Source: Paenibacillus sp. GSMTC-2017 (GTDB lineage Bacteria; Bacillota; Bacilli; Paenibacillales; Paenibacillaceae). From it: 64,000 nucleotides of DNA. The notes beneath the pieces were generated by a model that saw only the letters and a list, made by a program, of their open reading frames with translations, searched no databases and was not told where the DNA came from. Below, one piece after another: positions 57,570 to 64,000 of the stretch (the stretch's first letter is position 1; each line of letters opens with the position of its first letter). Location of the stretch: assembly GCF_016019935.1 (NCBI RefSeq), contig NZ_JAECMT010000008.1:2855-66854 (forward strand), read 5' to 3'. Both the position numbers and the translations under genes were made by a program.

Positions 57570-57663
57570 AGACTCGTCCCCCGTCACGTTAATTTCTCTA
57601 TTAACTTATGGGATACGGACAAGGTTTAGAACTCGTCTTCTCTTATTCTATTAAACAGCACAA

Positions 57664-57706
57664 AAGGCTGCCTCTTAAGATCGATATGATCTCTTGAGAC
57701 AGCCTT
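57664..57706 (-). terminator. Terminator after rqcP
   Basis: AAGGCTG (57664-57670) pairs with CAGCCTT (57700-57706), and the inner CTCTTAAGATC/GATCTCTTGAG arms extend the stem. The minus-strand T-run is short (TTTTG). It separates hup-rqcP from yabP. Confidence 0.8.
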
Positions 57707-57726
57707 CCAATTCAATTCAAATGCTA

Positions 57727-58014
57727 TTATTTCTGCTCCCAGTCGAGACCAGTCTCACGTGGGCGCTGTTCTTCTTTCACCAAGGTATATAGCTCGCCAG
57801 CTTCATCCTTGCGGGTTGACTCAGAAAGTCTCTCCACTCGAACTGTAACAATCTTCTGACCAAATTGGATCTGAAGTTCGTCGCCGACTTTGACGGCACT
57901 GCTTGCTTTCGCTTCGCGGCCGTTAATCCATACTCGCCCTTGCTCGGATACATCCTTTGCGACAGTGCGGCGTTTGATCAGTCGTGATACCTTGAGAAAT
58001 TTATCTAATCGCAT
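57727..58014 (-). CDS. rqcP: RNA-binding S4-domain protein RqcP (YabO/Hsp15-like)
   Basis: A 95-residue S4-domain protein: MRLDKFLKVSRLIKRRTVAK followed by DVSEQGRVWINGREAKASSA, the S4 RNA-binding surface. The orthologue works in ribosome-associated quality control with RqcH, supporting alanine tailing. It begins 3 bp after hup, so the two are cotranscribed. Confidence 0.95.
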   Translation of the reverse strand: MRLDKFLKVSRLIKRRTVAKDVSEQGRVWINGREAKASSAVKVGDELQIQFGQKIVTVRVERLSESTRKDEAGELYTLVKEEQRPRETGLDWEQK

Positions 58015-58017
58015 GAA

Positions 58018-58290
58018 TTACTTGATCGCTTCTTTAAGTTTGTTACCTGCTTTGAATGCAGGAACTTTTGATTCTGGAATTGTGATTTCTGCGCCTGTTT
58101 GTGGGTTACGACCTACACGGCCAGAACGTTTACGAGTTTCGAAAGTTCCGAAACCGATCAATTGTACTTTGTCGCCACTAGCAAGAGCGTCAGTAACTTC
58201 ACCTAGGAAGCCATTAAGTACAGCTTCTACGTCGCGTTTAGTCAAACCGCTCTTTTCTGCAATATTGTTGATCAAGTCTGTTTTGTTCAT
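58018..58290 (-). CDS. hup: HU-type DNA-binding protein
   Basis: The 90-residue histone-like nucleoid protein HBsu type. The start MNKTDLINNIAEKSGLTKRD and the DNA-binding arm GFGTFETRKRSGRVGRNPQT (about 47-66) are characteristic, ending in the family C-terminus VPAFKAGNKLKEAI. AGGAGG precedes the ATG. Other copies usually exist elsewhere in these genomes. A short hairpin GCCGTTTTCACGGC (about 58332-58345) in the leader may modulate expression. Confidence 0.97.
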   Translation of the reverse strand: MNKTDLINNIAEKSGLTKRDVEAVLNGFLGEVTDALASGDKVQLIGFGTFETRKRSGRVGRNPQTGAEITIPESKVPAFKAGNKLKEAIK

Positions 58291-58472
58291 TTGAATATCC
58301 TCCTAATAGATGTCGGTTATTTGTGGCTGCCGTGAAAACGGCTCACCCATTGGCAAAATATGCTCTTACGATGATAACATATTCTGCTCCTTTGTAGAAA
58401 ATCCTGCTTCATAACGTAAATTTTTTTGGGAATAGTGCGGAATTTCGGCGAATTGTGGCGAAAGGCTAGCTG

Positions 58473-59993
58473 CTAGAGTCGTTTCGCTTCTTCCCACCAA
58501 CGATCCATTTCTAGTAAATCAGTTTGGTCAAAAGTTTTACCATTTATACGAAGTTGCTCTTCAATATATTGAAATCGGCTCTTAAACTTTCGATTTGTGC
58601 GAGAAAGAGCTTCCTCTGGATCGGCATCAATAAACCTAGATGCATTCACCACAGCGAATAGAAGATCACCAAGCTCATCGGCTTGCTTCTCTACATCGCC
58701 AGATGCGATTACTTCTCTAAGCTCTCGAAGTTCCTCTTCGATCTTGGCTAGAACGGGCTCAAGATTATCCCAATCAAAGCCAACCTTAGCCGCTTTCTTC
58801 TGAAGCTTATAAGCTTTCATAAGCGCTGGCAAATCTTGCGGAATGCCGTCTAGCAGTGACTTACGACTAGCATCTGTTCCTTTAAGCCGCTTCTCTTCGG
58901 CTTTCATACTTTCCCAATTGTTCAAAGCTTCATGAGCGTTACCGGCACTTTGCTCGCCGAACACGTGGGGATGGCGGAAGATTAACTTCTCGTTCAGCGT
59001 CCCGATAACATCATAGACGGAGAACGTTCCTATCTCCTCTTCCATTTGACTATGAAGCATAACTTGGAGAATGATATCCCCGAATTCTTCTTGCATACCA
59101 TCAGGATCATCGTTGTCTAACGCTTCAAGTGCCTCGTAGAGCTCTTCAATAAAGTTTTTGCGAATAGAGCTATGTGTCTGCTCTTGGTCCCACGGACAGC
59201 CTTCTGGGCCGCGCAGAGTCGCTACGATTTCATGTAAGCGATCAAATGTTCTGTTTCTAAGTGCAGGATCTTCAGAGCGCGGTACATAAATAAGCGAAAG
59301 ATTACCGTAACCTTGATCACGATCCAGCTCATAAATCGGTACACGAAGGATCTGCTCCTCACCTTTAACACCAAGTGCGTGACCAATAATAACTTCATAG
59401 TCCTCAGGATAACGTTCCATTAGCGCAAGCTTCACATCTGATGCAGTGAAGACATCATATACTTGCCCAATCAGCGTATGTAGCTGTGGCCCAAGCTGCG
59501 ATGCTTGGAGTTCTGCAGCATCTAATAAAGCGAATCCTTCGATTGGATCGATACCAAGACTTGTGAATGCCGCGTCTAAGAAGCTTTCACCACCGATAAT
59601 TTGCAGTTCCACGCCTGCATCCTTACAACGCTCGCGAAGTAACTGTACAGTACGCTCAGCAACCATAGGATGACCTGGTACAGCATACAGGATCGTATGA
59701 TCATCTGAGACTTTAGCACTGTTAGAAACTTCATTGGAAACACCGTTAATGGCTGCATCAAGCAATGTGCTCGCAATCGCTTCATACACCTCTGGAAAAG
59801 ATTCAAGTTGATCATACAAATGATCGAATGTTGAATAGCTGATTTCATGCTCGTGCAGTAGCGCCATTACAGGATGTTTCTCTGTCCTTACGAAAACACG
59901 CTTCGCTGACTGTATTCTCCGCCAAACGCCAAGCGTTATTTGATCGGGATCACCGGAACCAAGACCGACGATTACGATAGATAATTTAGCCAT
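58473..59993 (-). CDS. mazG: MazG-type nucleoside triphosphate pyrophosphohydrolase with methylase-like N-domain (YabN)
   Basis: A 506-residue bidomain protein. Residues 1-225 are a tetrapyrrole-methylase-like domain (MAKLSIVIVGLGSGDPDQIT, AVPGHPMVAE). Residues about 235-500 form the MazG all-alpha pyrophosphohydrolase: RGPEGCPWDQEQTHSSIRKN, EELYEALEALDNDD and EEFGDIILQVMLHSQMEEE give the metal-binding EExxE/ExxD sets, and a second such set EEELRELREV...DELGDLLFAVVN follows. ATG 59993 has GGAGGAGG 8 nt upstream, inside the end of the flippase gene; the frame extends to 60017. It cleans up aberrant NTPs in the family. Confidence 0.94.
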   Translation of the reverse strand: MAKLSIVIVGLGSGDPDQITLGVWRRIQSAKRVFVRTEKHPVMALLHEHEISYSTFDHLYDQLESFPEVYEAIASTLLDAAINGVSNEVSNSAKVSDDHTILYAVPGHPMVAERTVQLLRERCKDAGVELQIIGGESFLDAAFTSLGIDPIEGFALLDAAELQASQLGPQLHTLIGQVYDVFTASDVKLALMERYPEDYEVIIGHALGVKGEEQILRVPIYELDRDQGYGNLSLIYVPRSEDPALRNRTFDRLHEIVATLRGPEGCPWDQEQTHSSIRKNFIEELYEALEALDNDDPDGMQEEFGDIILQVMLHSQMEEEIGTFSVYDVIGTLNEKLIFRHPHVFGEQSAGNAHEALNNWESMKAEEKRLKGTDASRKSLLDGIPQDLPALMKAYKLQKKAAKVGFDWDNLEPVLAKIEEELRELREVIASGDVEKQADELGDLLFAVVNASRFIDADPEEALSRTNRKFKSRFQYIEEQLRINGKTFDQTDLLEMDRWWEEAKRL

Positions 59994-60016
59994 AGGGATT
60001 ACCTCCTCCAAAATCA

Positions 60017-61681
60017 TTATTGCTCGCTAGGCGGAATAAGCCGTAAGCGACGAAGCCGTGCGGCAAGCCCCTCGCCGCCCGGCAGTACGCGCCATTCCGG
60101 CGCGCTAACAATGCCGCCGCGCAGCGCAGCCGCGGCGAAGACAAATGCGCCGACGGCTGCGCCAGTCAGCGCGAGCGCTGTCGCCGTCGCCCGCGGCGAC
60201 AGCGAATACCCCAGCGCGGCGTTTACCGCGCGCTGGGAGAGCAATACCGCGCTGGCCATAACCACCAGCGCGACAATCGCTCCGGCGGCGGGACGCATGC
60301 CCGCCAGCCGACCAGTCCGCACATGCGGCGTGCGAAAGCCCGCCGCCGCATGGCGGATTGCCGCCGCGCCGAGAATCGCGGCGGCGCTCAGCGCGGCAAC
60401 GCCGGAGAGTGCAGCTCCCTCGATGCCGAGGGAGGGCACTAGCGCGGCGTTCAGCGCGCCTTTTAGCAGCGCTGCGAGCAAGAGCAGCGCGATAGGTACC
60501 CGCGCTGAGCCGAGCGCTTGCAGCGCGGGGGCGAACACCGCGTTCGCACAGCCGGCTAGCGCTGTGCAGCCGATCAGTGCGAAGGTTAACGTCTCCTTAC
60601 CATCCATGTAAAACATACGGTTAAGCGGATCTGCAAGCAAAACTAGCCCCAGCGCTGCCGCTGCGCCAACTGTCCAAGCAAGACGGACGAGAAGCGACAA
60701 ACGTAGTCCGAACGTTTTATAGTCATTACTTACTCTTGCAGCGACTAACCCCGGAACAAGTGCAGCTGCTGCTGCTCCAGCAACCATAACGATCAATTGT
60801 ACGAGTGGTTGAGCACGACTATAGATGCCAAACATACTCATTGCACCCGCTTCACCTAATCCGCTTTCGCGAAGCAACCTTGGAACCATGAACGCATCCA
60901 CCACACCAATCGCTGGTATAACAAGCGCCGCAAGCGTAGCTGGAACTGCCAATATAACAAGTTCCTTCATCTCCCGCAGCAATCGACGGAAGCCAATTGC
61001 CGTTCGATTACTACGCTTCGTTCTCATCGGCCACCCTAACACAACGAGTAGAACCAGCGCGACAAAAGCTCCAGCAGTTGCCCCGCTCATTACACCAGCA
61101 GCGAGTGCTGACTCGCTCCAGCCAGCTACAATACCGACTTCCAGCGCAAGAAGCATAACAGCTACCCTCATCACCTGCTCAGCTACTTGCGAAGCAGCAG
61201 ACAGTCCCATTTGTCTTCTTCCTTGCATATAACCACGAAGAACAGCAGCGAATGGAACAATGAGAAGCGCGAGCGATAATATTCGTATAGCGGCCGCAGA
61301 GGACTTGTCCCCTATCAAAACAGCCGTTAAATCTGCACTTACCCACATGAAGCAAAACGCAATTAAACCTGATGCACCAAGCAACAGCATTGCTGCTATA
61401 AGTGCCGGTCGTGCTTCTTCTGCTGCCCTACCCTCACGCAGCCTTTGTGCAATAATAATCGATACTGCCGTCGGCAAACCTGCCGTAGCCAGTACCGCTA
61501 TAAGCTGATAGAACGGGTAAACCGCATTATAAATACCGAATACCCGATCTCCCGCAATATTTTGTAGAGGTATCTTCTGCAATGCACCGATTAGCTTAGA
61601 TAGAAGCGCTGCGCCAGCCATTAGCATAACGCCATGCTTCCAGAACTTTATCGGCTGCTTGCTTGAAGAATTACGGCTCAT
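60017..61681 (-). CDS. yabM: MOP-superfamily lipid II/oligosaccharide flippase (YabM/SpoVB-like)
   Basis: A 554-residue polytopic protein with about fourteen membrane segments. MLMAGAALLSKLIGALQKIP, LIAVLATAGLPTAVSIIIAQ and YMQGRRQMGLSAASQVAEQ are typical of the polysaccharide-transport MATE-like branch; export of lipid-linked precursors is the family role. The last about 180 residues are very Ala-rich and encoded by DNA far richer in G and C (about 60030-60560) than the rest of the gene. The frame stays open and the fold looks complete. By synteny it is the yabM gene next to spoVT. Confidence 0.9.
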   Translation of the reverse strand: MSRNSSSKQPIKFWKHGVMLMAGAALLSKLIGALQKIPLQNIAGDRVFGIYNAVYPFYQLIAVLATAGLPTAVSIIIAQRLREGRAAEEARPALIAAMLLLGASGLIAFCFMWVSADLTAVLIGDKSSAAAIRILSLALLIVPFAAVLRGYMQGRRQMGLSAASQVAEQVMRVAVMLLALEVGIVAGWSESALAAGVMSGATAGAFVALVLLVVLGWPMRTKRSNRTAIGFRRLLREMKELVILAVPATLAALVIPAIGVVDAFMVPRLLRESGLGEAGAMSMFGIYSRAQPLVQLIVMVAGAAAAALVPGLVAARVSNDYKTFGLRLSLLVRLAWTVGAAAALGLVLLADPLNRMFYMDGKETLTFALIGCTALAGCANAVFAPALQALGSARVPIALLLLAALLKGALNAALVPSLGIEGAALSGVAALSAAAILGAAAIRHAAAGFRTPHVRTGRLAGMRPAAGAIVALVVMASAVLLSQRAVNAALGYSLSPRATATALALTGAAVGAFVFAAAALRGGIVSAPEWRVLPGGEGLAARLRRLRLIPPSEQ

Positions 61682-61745
61682 TCTTTATTCCCCTGCTCCC
61701 TAGTGTTCTCATGATTAATGATTATACCGTAATTTAGGGCAGATA

Positions 61746-61791
61746 GAAAAAAAGCTTCCCCATTCAAGGTAAAAACCCGAAAGGAAAAGCT
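61746..61791 (-). terminator. Terminator after spoVT
   Basis: AGCTTCCCC (61753-61761) pairs with GGAAAAGCT (61783-61791) with two G-T wobbles; the minus strand continues with a seven-T run. Confidence 0.8.
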
Positions 61792-61824
61792 GTCTTGCCA
61801 AACCTATGTGTGGACGATCGTTTA

Positions 61825-62367
61825 CTACTGTTCCATTTGCTTAGCTAGGAAGCCTGCTGCTGTTTCTGCCATCTTCGTTTCCATTTGAGCCATCTTGACA
61901 GAGTCATCTTTGCTTAATAGCACGACAGTACCGATTGGATCACCACCTGCAATAATTGGCGCAGCGACAAATGAAGAATATTGCTCTTGGAGATCCTTCA
62001 CAATTTCAAATGTACCGCCATTCGTCTCTGCAACTGTTTTGCGATTGTCCATACAAGTTTCGAGCGTAGATCCTACGGACTTGTCCAACAGTTCTTTTTT
62101 GGAAGCACCTGCTACCGTAATAATGGTGTCACGATCCGTTATTAACGTAATATGACCTGTACTTTCAAATAACGACTCCGCATACTCCTTAGCGAAGTCG
62201 CCTAACTCCCCAATTGGAGAATATTTTTTCAAAATAACTTCACCATCACGGTCAACGAATATTTCCAAAGGATCACCTTCGCGAATACGCAATGTACGAC
62301 GAATCTCCTTCGGAATTACGACACGTCCAAGATCATCGATGCGACGTACTATTCCAGTTGCTTTCAT
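61825..62367 (-). CDS. spoVT: Stage V sporulation transcription regulator SpoVT
   Basis: A 180-residue tetrameric regulator of forespore genes. The AbrB-type DNA-binding domain is nearly identical to the B. subtilis form: MKATGIVRRIDDLGRVVIPK followed by EIRRTLRIREGDPLEIF. A C-terminal GAF-like domain (about 55-180) follows. ATG 62367 is used, matching the conserved family start; GTG 62382 would add five residues. Sigma-G control is known for the orthologue, but no clear promoter was fixed in the 426-bp gap upstream. Confidence 0.97.
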   Translation of the reverse strand: MKATGIVRRIDDLGRVVIPKEIRRTLRIREGDPLEIFVDRDGEVILKKYSPIGELGDFAKEYAESLFESTGHITLITDRDTIITVAGASKKELLDKSVGSTLETCMDNRKTVAETNGGTFEIVKDLQEQYSSFVAAPIIAGGDPIGTVVLLSKDDSVKMAQMETKMAETAAGFLAKQMEQ

Positions 62368-62489
62368 TTCTTGTTGCCCCACTTTCCTAGAGGATTTTGA
62401 ACCGACTGGATCATGCTTGTATGAGAAACATCACCGAAAGTGCTACGAGAAGGATGGTTGTCCCTCACGGATGCTTCCAAGATGTGATA

Positions 62490-62577
62490 CCGCGTTACCG
62501 CGGCTGTTGTAATCCCTTACCAGATATCTTCGCAGCATTATGTCACTATAATGGGGTCAGGTGCCCTGATCTGGTAA
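62490..62577. other. Candidate structured RNA or DNA element between spoVT and prsA-like gene
   Basis: TTACCAGAT (62517-62525) and ATCTGGTAA (62569-62577) form a 9-bp outer stem enclosing hairpins CATTAT/ATAATG (62536-62553) and TCAGG/CCTGA (62557-62569), a three-way junction. A further perfect hairpin CCGCG-TTAC-CGCGG lies at 62490-62503. The symmetric stems do not tell the strand. The rest of the 426-bp gap shows no gene. Confidence 0.4.
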
Positions 62578-62720
62578 CGATGAGATAAAATCCTTCAATG
62601 AAGATTTTGAATCTGACCATAGTATTCATCCGCTCCCATTATCTTATGCACGACTCCAAGAGTGCCATTTCATTCCGCTGTAATCAGCTTACTTGAACAT
62701 TATTACTATGCTAAATGAAA

Positions 62721-62765
62721 GAAAAAGACCGCTTGTCCAGCAAATAAATTGCTGTTCAAACGGTC
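62721..62765 (-). terminator. Terminator of the prsA-like gene
   Basis: GACCGCTTGTCCAGCAA (62727-62743) pairs with TTGCTGTTCAAACGGTC (62749-62765) with few mismatches; the minus strand continues TTTTTC. Confidence 0.88.
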
Positions 62766-62793
62766 TTTTTTGTTATTCGATACCTAAATCATC

Positions 62794-63861
62794 TTATTTC
62801 TTAGGAGCTTCAGTAGGTGCTTCCGTAGGAGCAACTTCTCCGCCTTCAGTTGGAGCAACCTCAGGAAGTGTAACTTTTAGTTCTTGCTTCGGCATATCTT
62901 CTTTTAGGAATTTATCCATGTAGACGTATGCTGCTGCACCCTTAACGGATTCTTTATTTTCTTCAGACAATTTATCGTATGCCACTTCGTTACGCTTTTC
63001 TACTTTGATTACATGGTAACCAAATTGCGACTTCACTGGCTCACCAATAACGCCAACCTTTTGTTCAAATACTGCTTTTTTGAACTCTTCTACCCAGTTC
63101 TTTCCTTCAGTATCCTCATAAAGGCCGCCTTTTTCTTTAGAACTTGTATCGTCAGTATATTGTTTAGCAAGAGCATTCCAGTCTCCACCAGCTTCAAGCT
63201 TCGCTTTTACTTCTTTTGCACGAGCAAGCGCTTCTGCTTCTGTACGAAGAGTTTTGCTCTCGCCAGTTTCTTGGTTCTTCTCTTCAGTTGCAACTAGAAT
63301 GTGACGAACAGAAGAAACTGCGAAATCAGCTTTCATGTCTTCATATGCTTTTTTAAGATCAGCATCAGTTACTTGTGAATTCATATGCACGACAACAGTC
63401 GCCGTTTGCATAAGGAAAGTAGCCATATCTTCTCTAGAAATCTTCTTTTCTTTCACTTTAGCTGCTAGAGCTGTGTCGTTCTTTAATGCAGTATCATATT
63501 CTTTAAGCTGCTTATCTACTTCTGTTCTTGCTTTCTTCAAAGACTCCTCTGAAGCTTTTGTTCCAAGTATCTTGTAGGACACATATTGCTCTAGAATCAT
63601 TTGCTGAAATTGTGGCATTGCAATTACTTGCTCGTATTGGGCTTGTGCTGTACCAAAGATTGCAAGGTATTTGTCGAATTCAGATTTCGTTACTTTTCCG
63701 TCTTTATAAGTAGCGACAACCTCTCCTTCTCCAACACCTTTAAACTCCAAACTGTGCTCCTTGCCTTTGCCGCATGCCGCGAGCATCGTCATAACGAGCA
63801 CCGCTGAGATAACAAGCAGTGCGCCTCTGCGCCATGCTGATTTGCGTGAACTGTGCAACAT
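62794..63861 (-). CDS. prsA: PrsA-like lipoprotein foldase (parvulin PPIase)
   Basis: A 355-residue extracytoplasmic lipoprotein. The signal ALLVISAVLVMTMLAACGKG has the lipobox LAAC (Cys about residue 30). A SurA/PrsA helical domain (about 45-180) is followed by a parvulin domain (about 185-290): SSVRHILVATEEKN, DWNALAKQYTDDTSSKEKGG and KSQFGYHVIKVEKR. The Glu/Pro-rich tail (EVAPTEGGEVAPTEAPTEAP) resembles a short wall linker. It lies between a probable mfd and spoVT, so it belongs to the local operon neighbourhood. Confidence 0.92.
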   Translation of the reverse strand: MLHSSRKSAWRRGALLVISAVLVMTMLAACGKGKEHSLEFKGVGEGEVVATYKDGKVTKSEFDKYLAIFGTAQAQYEQVIAMPQFQQMILEQYVSYKILGTKASEESLKKARTEVDKQLKEYDTALKNDTALAAKVKEKKISREDMATFLMQTATVVVHMNSQVTDADLKKAYEDMKADFAVSSVRHILVATEEKNQETGESKTLRTEAEALARAKEVKAKLEAGGDWNALAKQYTDDTSSKEKGGLYEDTEGKNWVEEFKKAVFEQKVGVIGEPVKSQFGYHVIKVEKRNEVAYDKLSEENKESVKGAAAYVYMDKFLKEDMPKQELKVTLPEVAPTEGGEVAPTEAPTEAPKK

Positions 63862-63933
63862 GTTGAATCCCCTTTCAGATTATAAACTTACTTTTTATTG
63901 TAGCAGAAAAGGAATACTAAAAGCGAATTTCGA

Positions 63934-64000
63934 CTATGATGTCGCATTCTGCAGCTCTTCTTTCTTCATGAGCGCTTCGCTAAATCCTGCCATAAACTTT
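63934..64000 (-). CDS. C-terminal end of a minus-strand gene, probably mfd
   Basis: The open frame enters at 64000 and ends in TAG at 63936-63934, giving the last 22 residues KFMAGFSEALMKKEELQNAT S. Too little remains for a direct call. In related genomes the gene before the spoVT region is the transcription-repair coupling factor mfd, so this is inferred from synteny. Confidence 0.5.
   Translation of the reverse strand, partial: KFMAGFSEALMKKEELQNATS

Noticed and set aside
62488-62505. Short match to the 16S rRNA 530-loop (CAGCCGCGGTAA on the minus strand)
   Set aside because: Only about 12 nt match, and no other rRNA sequence surrounds it. The hairpin explains the pattern.
62397-62588. 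63-residue plus-strand open frame
   Set aside because: No ribosome site, unusual composition, and overlap with the hairpin-rich element.

Overview
The window is a chromosomal segment of an endospore-forming Firmicute, most likely a Paenibacillaceae member (Paenibacillus or Cohnella-like). The evidence is gene order. Read on the minus strand from right to left it gives the end of a probable mfd, a PrsA-like foldase, spoVT, a yabM-type flippase, mazG, hup, rqcP, yabP, yabQ, divIC, an S1-domain protein, spoIIE, a VWA protein and kinase (yabS/yabT-like), tilS, hpt, ftsH, nadA-nadB-nadC, coaX, hslO, a parvulin foldase, cysK, pabB-pabA-pabC, folP-folB-folK, a small HTH protein, dusB, greA and lysS. 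This is the Bacillus subtilis yab/yac order, with nadABC added before coaX. I found no tRNA, rRNA, CRISPR array or intact insertion sequence.

Layout. 1-1.4 kb: the 5' part of a secreted protein with a very long Pro-Thr repeat, read leftward out of the window and preceded by a c-di-GMP-I (GEMM-I) riboswitch and terminator. 1.5-17.5 kb: housekeeping translation, folate/PABA, cysteine, CoA and NAD genes. 17.7-23 kb: a VOC protein and a nucleoside-type BmpA/NupOPQ ABC transporter. 23.2-29 kb: ftsH, hpt, tilS, kinase, VWA. 29.2-33.2 kb: a PTS operon (HPr-like protein, PRD/EIIB/EIIA regulator, EIIB, ascorbate-type EIIC). 33.4-37.3 kb: a divergent Fe3+/AfuABC-type ABC transporter. 37.4-51.5 kb: an exopolysaccharide island. 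51.8-52.3 kb: an orphan plus-strand gene. 52.5-64 kb: sporulation, division and nucleoid genes.

The most unusual part is the 37.7-48.6 kb operon. It encodes a Pel-type polysaccharide machine: an epimerase fused to PelD, then PelE, a PelA-type deacetylase, PelF and PelG. PelG is fused in frame to a CotH-kinase domain through an internal lipoprotein-type signal sequence. The operon ends with a VTC-type polyphosphate polymerase domain protein and a DUF4956 membrane protein. The degenerate GGDEF domain of the PelD part keeps an RxxD I-site (RETD), so allosteric c-di-GMP control is likely. With the GEMM-I riboswitch on the repeat protein, c-di-GMP appears to act at two places in this window. A secreted parallel beta-helix protein with two homologous C-terminal domains is encoded just upstream in the same direction and may act on or bind the polymer. 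My working hypothesis is a c-di-GMP-controlled Pel-like matrix polymer that is modified or accompanied by a phosphate-based CotH/VTC/DUF4956 module.

Limits: family calls come from motifs and remembered family features, with no database search. Several starts were moved inward using visible ribosome binding sites, and each case is stated in its entry.
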